Shown here piece by piece: positions 22,044 through 32,939 of a stretch of 64,000 nucleotides of DNA (its first letter is position 1; the number at the start of each line of letters is the position of its first letter). The stretch is from positions 6,284,756-6,348,755 of the forward strand of contig NC_088318.1 in assembly GCF_910592395.1 (NCBI RefSeq), given 5' to 3'. Made by a program: the position numbers and the translations under genes. This DNA comes from Lineus longissimus (lineage: Eukaryota > Nemertea > Pilidiophora > Heteronemertea > Lineidae). Under the pieces are notes generated by a model. That model was not told where the DNA came from and ran no database searches. It was given only the letters and a program-made list of their open reading frames with translations.

Positions 22044-22871
22044 ACCGCGGCTGTTATAAACCGCGGATTCCGCGGATCCGCGCGTACTTGGTTCCACTGG
22101 CCACCGTCAGATGTAGTGGTAGTCAGATGTAGTGATAACTGTGTTTCGATCTATCGCTAGGCCGAGAGCTACAATAATCAATGCCAGCCAACTGTAATTA
22201 TATCATGTGCTAATATGCTTTTTACTACATTGTTCTACAGAGATGGCTAGTGTAAATGTATGGTATACATGAAGTTTAAAGTAAAAACTTTTCCTCGTAT
22301 TTTATGAATATTAGCCATTGGCGCCCTTCTGGAACATTCTTAGACTCTCGATGGTAGGTCTAGCTACTCGGACCGAAGATCGCCCAGCGTAGTGTGTGAT
22401 TCAGTTTACGTTTAATCCGACATGAAATGATAACCAGGCTTATTTAAATGTCCTTGTCAATTAACCATTCGCATGGTGGTATTTTATTTAATGAATATAC
22501 AAAAATGCGGTGGGGACTATAGGCAGCAGCAGTGGGGCTAATTTAGCCATCTTTAGCCATCTTCAGGCGACGATTCATCCTTGGTAAAAAAATATCAAAA
22601 ACCCGTAGTACAATGTATATGTGATTAATAGAATAACAGTCCTGTCTGTATTTCAGTCCACAGTGTCTGTTTATAGTACTTACCTTCCCTCAAAATAATG
22701 TAATGAAATACAGTTATTACGGAACGATTTAGTTCTCTTAATTCATGCTGCGTGCAGTGACCGTGCAGAGAGCGTGTGAACGACTATCACTACATCTGAC
22801 GGTAGCCAGTGGAACCAGGTACGCGCGGATTCCGCGGATTTCCGCGGAATCCGCGTTTTATAACAGCCGGA
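22044..22871. mobile_element. Element with about 85 bp inverted repeats
   Basis: The segment at 22044-22130 (ggctgttataaaccgcgg through cgtcagatgtagtgg) recurs in inverted orientation at 22783-22871. Both arms carry a run of ccgcgg palindromes. The 650-base interior is non-coding and includes a fragment at 22511-22600 of the tataggcag MITE family also seen at 42.5, 48.5, 49.5 and 56.4 kb. Confidence 0.65.
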
Positions 22872-22879
22872 GAAACCGT

Positions 22880-23860
22880 GGTGCCCTATTACCAAACAGA
22901 GGGCTAGATCGACATTCTTTATGCTCAATGGCATACATGTATCAGCAGCACACGATGAGAAAATGGAATCACCGAGAACATCATACTATATAGTGGAGAT
23001 TCAGTTTCCCCACTAACCCAGAATCGTATCTTTAATCTTGTGTTTCAAGGCAGGCCTTCCACTTTACCGAGTAGCCTACCCTGGATACAGTACCTGGGGA
23101 AATATTGTAGGCATTACAACATGAAAGTTATTTCTCTTATTGGTGAATTACATGTAAATAATTAGCCTGGCATGGGTAAATGGTAAAACCTGGACGTAGA
23201 TTTTGGACGCTGGACGCTAAGTTTTGCATAATTGGATTGCATCACCTGCATCCAATAAAATGTGAACCGCAGTGGGCCTCGAATTGACGGCAGAATACAG
23301 GCCGGCATTTATTACCAGCTGGGCCGCGGGAATGTTCAACCTGGTGTTACATGTATGACCGATGTAGCCGGGTGATGATGCTGACCTTAGGGCATTTATC
23401 AAAGAGAAGAGCTGAAGAATCCAGCCGTGAAAAAATCTCCATTTCCCATCGCAGTTGACCTGAACGGGTCACATTGATGAACGCGTTGGTCACGATCACC
23501 CCACGTGTACGGTATAAAAAAATCCAACAGAACCGAACCAATAACCACAACAAAGCACTACACCACCACCATCAAAAATGGGTTTAACATTATCAAGCTC
23601 ATCGACAAATAGATGTGTGAAAATCTATTATCAGTAAGTCGCGTTCGGATTACGGTAACATCATCAACCGTCCCGAAAGTTTGACGTCCCAGCCATTCCA
23701 GTTCAGTCCGTTCCGTGAATTCTATGAGGCCCCGTCGGGCAACCTGTGGCCCATTACACAATAATTGAGGAAGTTTACTTTTATTTCAACGGCATCTCTA
23801 GATCTTTCATCAAGGGAATGGTCGTCTCATGATTGAGGTCAACGCTATAAACCTTGGTTG
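22880..23860. other. Intergenic, no gene recognised
   Basis: Open frames on the minus strand at 23347-23553 and 23558-23761 lack splice support. Near 23185-23235 is a short inverted copy of the end of the 23.9-27.0 kb repeat unit. Confidence 0.4.
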
Positions 23861-24816
23861 ATTCTGTGTGAGTGGAAGTTTGTTCTCATGATGAGGTTAC
23901 CAAAGCAAAATAAACTATTCATCTGGAACTGGAGGCGAGGTTCAAGGAATCAAGGCAGTGCAATTCAATGATACAAAACACAGCGTCCAAAGTCTGCTTC
24001 CAGGGCCCGGTTATTCAAAATAAATGGTGTCGCTAACGCTGGCGTTATCTTAACTTGGCGTTATGTCCTTCAGGTAAGCTCTCAGTCTTAACGCCAGCGT
24101 TTGTGACAAAACTTGTTTTGAACAACCAGGCCCAAGTTTTACTAACTACGAATAAAATTATTATCAATTTAGGCCTCCGGCAGTGGCCGCTTTCGCACCA
24201 CCACGTGGGACCTAATGATATTGGGCTAATTATTGTGTGAGTGGTAGTTTGGTCACGTGATGGAGTTACCAAATCAAATGAACTCTTCATCTTGAACTGA
24301 AGGCAAGGTTCATGGCGTCCAGGCAGTACAATGATACAAAAGCCAGCTTCCAGCGTCCAAAATCTGCGTCCAAGTTTACCAACTACCAATACAATTGTTA
24401 TCAATTAGGCCCCGACAGTGCCAGGCCGCGCCCTTTTAGCGCCACCACGTGTGCCTAATGGTACTAATGGTATTAGGATAATTATGTGTGAATGGAAGTT
24501 TGGTCACGTGATGATGTTACTAAATCAAATACTGTAGTTTCATGAAAATAACGCCACTTCATTAACAGCCGGTGTCGCCGCCCCTGACTCATAGGGTGGC
24601 GAACAGAGCTATTGAGAAGGCCGATCATTGGCTGGGATTCCAGAGAGGGTTGTCCAGGCCTCATATCGAATATACATCAGTTTCGAGTCCAATCCTTATT
24701 GTTTGGGTTGTTGAAACCGATTCGTAGGTCTCCTATTAATTGGATAATGGGATCGGGCCTTCGGCCATTGTACTAGTGTGCCAGAACATTTTCAGCTAAT
24801 CGTGATTGGTAGTGTA

Positions 24817-26536
24817 CAGGGTGTTCATGAAAAAAGTCCAACTGACATATTGGCTTCTGCTGGTTTTAGGGACTGACCTGCCCTTTCAAAGTGAGGCATT
24901 GCTCAGGGAGGTAATGGAGCATGTCTTCGGGTCTTATCATCCCTTACCAGCTTCGGGCTTTGAAAGATACTTTGCAGTGCGAAATTGGTAAGAATGAGAA
25001 GTTGTCCGTCACATATCTGGAGACAAAACCGAACATCCCTCTGATGTACAGTCTTGTCCGAAGTGTTCAGTGAAGGAATAAAAAAGAACGATGCAAATCC
25101 CGATTCAATTTTTTTTCAAACCTAAAGATACACAATATTAGATTGTCCAGCGTTCAGAATCGTACACACAATCATTCACAACACCCACAGTCAATTCAAG
25201 TCGATCACAATGTCCTCCTCGAACAACATTCACGAACTCTGGTCCATCCACGGCAGTCTCCTCTTCTTCCTCCAAGATAGCATGTGGTCCAGCTTCGATT
25301 GGCCTTGGTCGAAACGATGTTTCAAATCAGTTGACGATAACGTCCTCATCAACACCATCCCAGGAATCTCTGATGATGTTGGTCACGTCTCTCAGGCCGA
25401 TGTGAGGGCAGTCTCCTCGTTCGTCCGTGTGGTCCTTCCACGATTTCCATTGTCGCCGTACGTGACATTTGAAGGACTTCATGACTGCAACGTCTAACGG
25501 TTGTACGAGGCATGTGCAACCAGCAGGTACGTAATCCAGGCTGCCTCTCATGTCGCGGACTCTCGTCCGGAAGTTCTCTGTCCGGTGGACCCGATAATGA
25601 TCGACGATTAACAGGAACTGGTCGGCCTCGTTGTCGATGACGTGGGGTGATAGGACTTCATCTTACCAGTGGTGCGCCGTTTCCTCTCTCATCCAACCAG
25701 TTTCCGACTAAGTAATCTTTACATCTACTGGTGGGTTGTCTTGGAGGGCTGCAAACACCCGGACGGCTGGGGAAGGTGATGTGCGCCGGCAACTTTGCTC
25801 CAGAGGCTGCGATGCAGAGGGTGACGGTGTCTCCCAGCTTGGTATTGGACCTAGATGATCGGACGTCTATGGCCTTCTCCCCCGTGGTGTTGGCCGTGTA
25901 CATGGTTCTCATATCAAACAGGGCAAAGGTTTGGTCCATGTTAAAGAAGAACTGCATCTGTATATCAAGACGATCGATGCTCCCAGTAACCGCATCTCGG
26001 AAGGTCTGGATCCTTGCAGCAGCATCAGCGGGGACGGTCGTTGTATTCTTGGTCACCTTCCGTAGGGACACGTGGCGTCTCTTCATCAAGCACTCCACCC
26101 AGCCTATGGATGGGTTGAAATCCCATAGCTGAGGGCGACAATGCTGAATCCCTTCTCTGATATTTTGGGCTAACGCATTCCACCAGCTTTGCCACACTAC
26201 CAACGCCTTATCTTGAATGTCGAGAACGGAGACTGCGAGGCGACGCTCTCTCATCTGCTGCAGCCATTGGTAAAGCTGGTCCTCAACCTGTGGCCATAAC
26301 GGATCACGGGGCTCCATCACCGTCTTCTTCCGGCCATGCCATTGTTCTTGCTTCTGCTCGAGGATGAGCTCCTCGTTTTTCTTCGGAATTTCGTGACTAT
26401 TATCATTGCCTGAATCTCACTTTGCTTTACTAATGCAAGCATTCGTAGATTTTCCTTCAGAGTTTCAATAAGGACTTTTTTGTTTTGGGGGGTTTGGATC
26501 AATCTAAAAGGTGCTTCAGTTTTATGAGACAACCTG
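24817..26536 (-). mobile_element. Pogo/Tigger-like transposon, degenerate
   Basis: Left end cagggtgttcatgaaaaaag and right end (on the other strand) caggttgtctcataaaactg are inverted and similar, flanked by TA at 24815-24816 and 26537-26538. The interior encodes a pogo-type transposase on the minus strand. The element sits inside the outer TA-flanked element. Confidence 0.75.
25300..26320 (-). pseudogene. Pogo/Tigger-type transposase, frameshifted
   Basis: The minus-strand frame 26320-25658 has a CENP-B/Tc5-type DNA-binding pattern (WPQVEDQLYQWLQQMRERR, later MKRRHVSLRKVT) and the first catalytic block FFNMDQTFALFDM. After a break, the frame near 25620-25327 continues with a second acidic block (LLIVDHYRVH) and VPAGCTCLVQPLDVAV, a hallmark of pogo transposases. 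At least one frameshift separates the two parts and I see no intact third acidic block, so the enzyme is dead. An additional open frame at 26565-26317 may hold its lost N-terminus. Confidence 0.85.
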
Positions 26537-27139
26537 TATAAACGGCCGGCGAGTGGCCTTACCATTTACGTCATTCCACATGCGCACTCATCGACCAGTA
26601 GGCCCACAACACTTCGAATCAATAGGGATGCGGTAATAAGTGGTTTAGCGTAACCGTGACAGCTCGGCTGAGCCATCACAAGGGCCAGCGAAGTCACTCA
26701 TTGGTTAACTCTGGTGAATAGACTCGAGAGAAGAGGCCGGGCCTTGAATATCCCGAAGTGGTGTTATTTTCATGAAACTACAGTAGCTGACTGGAGGTGA
26801 GGTTCATGGAATCCAGGCAGTGCAATCCAATGATACAAAACCCAGCGTCCAGCGTCCAAAATCTGCGTCCAGGTTTTACCAACTATATACCAATAGTGTC
26901 CATCTGGGAACATCGACAAGATTACTCTGTCGTGCACGCACAAAATCAGTCCTGTAGGTGTCAATGACAGCGCAAATTTGCAACGATGTCGACATAATCA
27001 ATTATAAACAGGTTCACCTACCATCGGGGCAAATAGGAGACTTGTAGCACCCAAGGAGATGTTCCTCGACGGCGCATCCGAGGGACTCGTATAGCTTGAC
27101 CACCCGCTCGTTTAAGGTGTAGCAGCTGGGAAAATTAAG

Positions 27140-27721
27140 GCTGAAAGGGTGGATGTCGTCCTGGGTGCCGACAAATGGTACCCAGGTTCGAGATCGACTG
27201 GACAATAAGCACCCTGGGTGCCATTACACTAGACAAAAAGCACCCAGCTTCTTTTTGCCTGGCTTACGGATCTTAGGGACGAGGACGTTTCTTGCAATGT
27301 CGTTTTATCTCGCGCCGTGGTACTTGCGGCATTAGCAGTGCTCGAAATAAAAAGAACAGATAAACAGAAAAAACGCGTTTAGGCCTATAGGTCTTTGAAA
27401 GCACATTTCGGATATATCCCTCTTATATACCTTTTCTGAATAAATCATCCGAAATGTGCTTTCAAAGACATTTAGGCATAAACGCGTTTTTTTCTGTTTA
27501 TCTGTTCTTTTTATTTCGCGCACTGCTAATGTCACAAGTATCACGGCGCGAGATAAAACGACATTGCAAGAAACGTCCTCGTCCCTAAGATCCGTAAGCC
27601 AGGCAAAAAGGAGCTGGGTGCTATTTGTCTAGTGTAATGGCACCCAGGGTGCTTATTGTCCAGTCGATCTCGAACCTGGGTACCATTTGTCGGCACCCAG
27701 GACGACATCCACCCTTTCAGC
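27140..27721. mobile_element. Palindromic (foldback) transposon, 9 bp target duplication
   Basis: The whole 582-base element is one inverted repeat centred near 27430: gctgaaagggtggatgtcgt at the left end matches its complement at the right end, and the arms (gcaccctgggtgccattaca, ccgtaagccaggcaaaaag and so on) stay nearly identical to the middle. It is flanked by aaaattaag at 27131-27139 and 27722-27730, with the next base also shared. A 9-10 bp duplication fits Mutator-like elements. No transposase is encoded. Confidence 0.85.
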
Positions 27722-27731
27722 AAAATTAAGG

Positions 27732-30280
27732 AAAAAAGGAATCATAATAATATGTACCGGTACAAAATATTCAAATACATGTCATTGCGGAAATGTCAAT
27801 AAGACACATATGTCTTAGAGATGCTTTGTACAGCACTATACCCTCCTCCCCCACGCGTCCATGCCCAAGTTAATAATTCAGTGGGTCTGACTTTCTGAGC
27901 ACTTGTAAAACTTTTGGCGTCATGTTTTTGAAACGTCCAGTAGCCGAAAATACTCAAACCTTACTCAGTCCGTCTGATCCGTGTCCTGCCATCTAGTCCC
28001 AAAATTAGGGTTCCAAGAAAGAAAAATTGCAGTATCATTTTAACAATAACTTGTCACTGCTGTCCACTATACATGTACTATTAAAGTGAATTTTTGGTTT
28101 TAATAAACTGTCAACTTGATATCCTAATTCTTGTTATCAACATCGTGGAGATGTAGCCTACTTGAGATTTGCCCCTAGGCTATACACAAGAACAGTACAT
28201 GATGTTCCCAATCTGTATAAAATGCCAATAAATCGATTAGATCAAACCAAAGAGTGAAGGGTCCACTTGACTTGGTACTTGACTCCATTGGCATTTACGA
28301 TGTGAATGAATTTTAAAGTGATGTTTTCACGCCGCCCAAAAGCCAAAAGCATGTGGGCTGTGGAAGTCAGCGCAGCCCCCAATACGCGGCAACCTACACC
28401 TATTACACGTAACCACTATACATCCGTGACGTAACTTTCAATCATTCCCTATATTAAACTTTACATTCTCCCGTCAGCTCGGGAAGCTACATGTTGGAGA
28501 GGATGGGCGGATGGACCTTTGAGGACAAAAGACACAACCAGAAAGCTTGAATATATAACGTTGAAGTGAACTTATCCCTCTATTCTGGTTGTGACTTTGT
28601 CCTCAATAGGCTTAATTGGGACGAATGGGAATTGTTTTCAAGCAGTAGCAGTGATCATGTCACATGTAACTGTTAGGATTACATTTAATGACTTTCTATC
28701 AAAACAATCAATGGCCATCGTGCTCAGCTAAAAGATCTATTTATTGTTGAAGTACGTGTACATTGTAGAAAGTAGTTCGACAGAAATTTTCAGAGCCAAA
28801 AAATTGCCCTTTGATGGAATATTTTAATCGGAGGGGAGAATAACCGAGAGGATAACGACCTAGTATTTCGTTGTTCCAAGCGTTGATAAGAATTATATTC
28901 GATTAAGACAAATTAGTTTTGCGTTTAGGCTTCGAAAAGGATTTAAGTTCCATTTTTGATAAAAGCTAACATCACCTGTTGGTACAAGTACAACAAGAAG
29001 TTGTAATACATGTATATTCATCATTGGTAGAGATGGATAAGGCCGGGATAAGTCTATCTTGCCAATACAAGGCCTTTGTTTACTTGGGCCTCTATCCTTG
29101 CCATTGACCTGGTCACATTATAGAGCTTTGCTATCGAGCTCGTTCATTGGTCTGCTTTGAGATGGATTATCAGGTGTGGTGTGTCACTCGTTTGAATTGG
29201 CTCAAAAAAGGTGTGGGCGGCCAAGGCAAGAAAGCAGTGAAAAAGATATCACAATTTGGTATTCTCAAAAGGCCTCTCGTCATCTCAGTCGCTTTTGTTG
29301 CGGTGAAAGTCCACATGTGCGCAAAACCAAATACAGGAATATTTCAATCGCGCAAATGAAAGTATGATTTGAGCAGCGGTCAAAAAGATTCAATTTATTG
29401 TTATACTCATTCTGGCATTTTCTCGCCTGTTAGACATACAGAAGGCCTTGTTCGAGACGCTATTGTCTGACTCCCAACTTCCGCCGACCTGAGGTCTTCA
29501 AAGGGTTTCTTATTTGCCTGCGCAAATATATCATCGGAGGTTAGACGCACCCGAGATAAGACACGCTAATTACCCTAATTACCATCAGGTAATCACACGT
29601 AATCGGGACGGTCGACTTTGCTGCGGGGTGTATGGTGTACAATTCACAACAAAATAGAAATGATTCTTGATTTTTCGAGTCTTTTTTGGCAAAACAAGCT
29701 ATATGTTTTGAGAATAAACGTATTGATATTAGACGGAGTGAGAATTTCCTTTGAAATTGATACACGTTTTGTTTTAAGCAAAGCTTTTATTCATGATTGT
29801 GTGAATGTCACACATCCCTTTAAACAATTGGTATCTCCTGCACCTGCTCTAGACCTTTGAAACCTTGGGCATTTGCCAGCCCTGATCATTGCCAAATTGA
29901 ACCATAGTCCATCCCGGGATGAGAAGGACCTTGTAAAAATTCCGATTTAATTTTGATTCGTAAGAAAGTGTCTTTGGTAAGTAATATTTGCATTTGCCGT
30001 TTTGAATAATTTTTGATAATTTGGTTTCGCTGTGTATTTCGGCATGTTTATTGTATCTAAATTCATGTTTATTTATTTGTTGGATATTAGTTTTGTATTT
30101 TTATGTTTATGTTTATTCAAGGAAAATAGTGTTTTTGAATTCTTTCCAGCTAGAAATTGGTTTAACCCGACTAACCAACACCAAGTGCTTTCGCTGGCCA
30201 AGCAACAATTCAAAAATTCAGTGACGCATCATAATCAAACAAATTATTTTGCCTAACTCCTCAGTGTTGTTAAAGTTTAA
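27732..30280. other. Intergenic, no gene recognised
   Basis: AT-rich, with a small hairpin of 20-base arms (gaggacaaaagacacaacca near 28522 and its complement near 28583). Open frames near 29147-29367 and 30021-30256 have no splice or protein support. Confidence 0.45.
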
Positions 30281-30284
30281 AAAG

Positions 30285-30600
30285 TTAAAGTTTAGGGTTG
30301 TATCATCCAGTTTAACCCCGGTCTGTCCTGAAGCCTTTCAGTAGACCATGAGCTGCTCAGCCAGCGCTACAATCTGAACATTTCTGACCGGTACCCATTT
30401 ATACACCTGGGTGCGGAGAGCCAAGTAAGACAAAGAGACCTGCCTACAGTCTCACGCCGACAGTGGGATCGAACCCGGGACCTCTTGACCGCTAGTCGAG
30501 AGTCCCAGCCCAGCGGGTCCTCCGCTGATAAGATGCAAAAAACCTTGGTGCGCATGCCCAAAACGTGTTTGTCCCTCAACTTCGCTGAGTCACAGTAAAT
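30285..30600 (-). mobile_element. tRNA-derived SINE, minus orientation
   Basis: On the minus strand, tcccgggttcgatccc is a match to a tRNA B-box, at 30465-30480. Downstream is a ctctccgcacccaggtg and ggtaccggtc tail region resembling the SINEs at 45.5 and 46.5 kb (ggtacccatttat versus ggtacccatttac). The 3' end falls in the cagtttaacccc area. Confidence 0.65.
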
Positions 30601-31089
30601 CTCTAAGGCCACAGTGACAGTGCGCTCGTTGATTTAAACGATTTTAACCACCAATTTTTAGCACACGTGCAGGGGGAATGTGAAAATACTTTTTAGGAAT
30701 ATTGAAGAAATGAATAAAATATTACATGTATTGCGGCTTTTCAAAGGGTGGCAATTAGTCGCAATTGTGGCTGTTATAGGACCAACGAGGGGTTGCCTTG
30801 ACTGATCTAAACATGTGATGAGAGTGATCCAAGATGATTTTTGAAAAGCCACCACGTTTATAAACTTTCACAAATTTCAGATTTAGTGAGAAATCTCACC
30901 CCGTCACTGGCCCCAGCCTAATTTCAGATGTTTTCAGAATAAGATTTGCAAATATTTAACAATCTTTTTTGAACCAATTCCAGGCCTATGGTTTAAACAC
31001 ACCAACATGTATATCCTTTTCACCATCACACTTGTATCCATTCTGTACTCAGTTTGTGATCCTTTTTCTTCCAGATAAACCAACCAGGC

Positions 31090-32586
31090 ATGAAGACGAC
31101 AAGCAGACCCCCAACTCCACCAACGAAACGTACTTTGCGGACGTTCCAGAGAAATGGCAAGATTATAACATCATCCTACACTCGCTATCCGAAGCCACCG
31201 TACTCCTATGCTGCCCTGACCATCGCGGCGATCATCCGGTCTCCGAAGCAACAGCTAACCCTAGCGGCCATCAAGGACTCAATCAAGGACATGTTCCCGT
31301 TCTTTCGAGGACCGTACGAGGGCTGGAAAGACTCGATACGTCACGGCCTCTCGCAGAATCCGTGCTTCTATATCGTCCCCAAAGATCCGACCAGACCAGG
31401 AGCGAACAAGAGAAACACGTGGCGGGTCGACGCGACGAAACTCAGCTCTGACGTATTCCAAATACAGAGGTCTAAGGCTATCCATTCGCATACATTCGCT
31501 GATGATTTACTTTCTGAGCTAAAAATGGCAAAGACTGTTGCAGCCAACGAACTCCTCCAGATCGTGAATATGCAACAGGTCGCAGACCACCGCAGAGACA
31601 ATCAAGACTATTCTGCTCCAATTGTGACAAATGTGAACAATCAGGGTACGGCCTCGCGCCGCGACACTCTATGGGCTACCAACTTCCGCGAAGGCGAAAC
31701 ATCTCGAGGCATCTATGGTGACGATACGCTCGGAAATGCGAACACGAATTATAATGCGACATATGCTTCGCCTACAATCCATCTCAACTCATTCCCTTGT
31801 GTTAGCAACGAGGACACGTACAGTAAATATATTCATGAACCTGCCTTGCCACGACCGCTACATCACAAGACGACCGTGAAGACAGAAAATCCTACAATCG
31901 CCTCAAATCATAACGAAAACGCTGCGATGTCGTTCCGTGGATATGTCAATCAGGAAGAGAAGCCCGACTTGAAGTTTTCAATCGAGCGTATTTTAGAGGA
32001 CAATTTCAGTCGCAGTCAGCAGGGTAGGAAGGAGACGAATGTCCCCACAAGTTACAACGCACCCGCGGACATTTTCGGTTGCTACAATCAACATGTTGCA
32101 CAGCATCCCACATCTCGGGAGAGTCACATCTACAATTTCAGTCACAACCTGGAGAAGAAAGTTGTCCCTGCAAATTATAACGCACGGAATACGTTCCGTT
32201 GTTATGATCAAAACGTCGCCCAGCGCCTGGACCATCTTGGCAGTTACGGTACTGTGGGATATTCGACTCGACATCATCAAGACAATTTCGGAAGCTTACT
32301 CCTCCGTGACTTGGGCTCGCGCGAAAATGACGAAAGCCGCGACATGCAAGACTACAGACTGTATGGTTGTACCTATGACGATTTTGTCCCCACTGCGGAT
32401 CAGAGTGAATTTGAAAACGACGACTATGCTGCGATGGATCCGGATGTTTGGGAATGTGAACCGTCGACCCGGAATCATGGTAGTGCTGCTGGTCCTGAAA
32501 GACGACACGATGTCACAACTCAGGCGATTGAAGACAATCCGTTGTTATTCTTGGCGTCTCATGCTGATTTTTATGCGCCTTTGTGA
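31090..32586 (+). CDS. FoxH: FoxH-like forkhead transcription factor
   Basis: A 498-residue frame ending TGA. Residues 35-121 form a forkhead domain: KPPYSYAALTIAAIIRS, then QLTLAAIKDSIKDMFPFF, YEGWKDSIRHGLSQNPCF and VPKDPTRPGANKRNTWRVD. The YEGWKDSIRH-LS-N-CF, KDPxxP and W-VD pattern, followed by LSSDVFQIQ, matches the FoxH class, whose vertebrate members bind Smad2/3 and read Nodal/activin signals in the nucleus. Residues 296-302 read FSIERIL, an EH1 Groucho-binding motif. The 340-residue tail is rich in N, D, H and Y, contains repeated NFSH/SYNAP-like stretches and ends with an acidic segment; I see no certain Smad-interaction motif. The ATG follows a strong acceptor (CCAG ending at 31074), and an in-frame stop lies at 31057, so there is probably a 5' exon upstream, which might add residues. 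A poly(A) signal lies 350 bases downstream. Confidence 0.85.
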   Translation: MKTTSRPPTPPTKRTLRTFQRNGKIITSSYTRYPKPPYSYAALTIAAIIRSPKQQLTLAAIKDSIKDMFPFFRGPYEGWKDSIRHGLSQNPCFYIVPKDPTRPGANKRNTWRVDATKLSSDVFQIQRSKAIHSHTFADDLLSELKMAKTVAANELLQIVNMQQVADHRRDNQDYSAPIVTNVNNQGTASRRDTLWATNFREGETSRGIYGDDTLGNANTNYNATYASPTIHLNSFPCVSNEDTYSKYIHEPALPRPLHHKTTVKTENPTIASNHNENAAMSFRGYVNQEEKPDLKFSIERILEDNFSRSQQGRKETNVPTSYNAPADIFGCYNQHVAQHPTSRESHIYNFSHNLEKKVVPANYNARNTFRCYDQNVAQRLDHLGSYGTVGYSTRHHQDNFGSLLLRDLGSRENDESRDMQDYRLYGCTYDDFVPTADQSEFENDDYAAMDPDVWECEPSTRNHGSAAGPERRHDVTTQAIEDNPLLFLASHADFYAPL

Positions 32587-32932
32587 ACAGTAGTGAAACA
32601 TCATTATGTCATGTTTTAAAGGTCCGATTATCCAATAACTACTGTAAACTCGACTCTGTACCGTCACGTCAATCAAGTGGTCTGAAATATGTCAAGCGAC
32701 AAAGACAGTTTACACGCACCCAATGCACCGCGGTAACACACATTCTCTGCGGTAACAAAGTCAAATGGGAATCATATTAACAATTATGTTGCATATAAAG
32801 TTACATGTACTGTGACAGCTTTCTCTAATCCCTCTCTCGGAAATACATGGTACAAGGAACGAAATTTGTTTGCATAATTATACAAGTTACGAACGGCACA
32901 ATCATGTAAAGCTCACAATCGGGCAACCACTG

Positions 32933-32938
32933 AATAAA
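32933..32938 (+). promoter_or_regulatory. Polyadenylation signal of the FoxH-like gene
   Basis: AATAAA in a T/A-rich context about 347 bases after the stop codon at 32584-32586; the first canonical hexamer downstream that I see. Confidence 0.5.
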
Positions 32939-32939
32939 A

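Larger units (their letters stand above)
24532..26783. mobile_element. Outer TA-flanked DNA transposon, host of the pogo insertion
   Basis: The ends are inverted copies (ctgtagtttcatgaaaataa at the left, its complement at 26764-26783), flanked by TA on both sides (24530-24531 and 26784-26785), as for Tc1/mariner-type elements. Without the internal pogo-like element it would be about 530 bases and non-coding, so it is a MITE. Confidence 0.75.
23860..26960. repeat. Three tandem units, third split by nested transposons
   Basis: A unit of about 250-350 bases with the words tgtgtgagtgg-agtttggtcacgtgatg, aaggttcatgg, gtgcaatccaatgatacaaaa and cagcgtccaaaatctgcgtc occurs at about 23860-24190, 24230-24480 and 24482-26960. 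The third copy is broken after taaatcaaa at 24529 and resumes at about 26786 with ctgactggaggtgaggttc, where copy 2 runs straight through, so the intervening 2.25 kb is an insertion. Confidence 0.7.

Noticed and set aside
30969-31451. 160-codon frame upstream of and over the forkhead start
   Set aside because: Different frame from the forkhead domain, crosses the acceptor and has no recognisable content.
32039-32593. 184-codon plus-strand frame
   Set aside because: Overlaps the FoxH-like gene in another frame; no familiar motif, while the FoxH frame has a clear domain.
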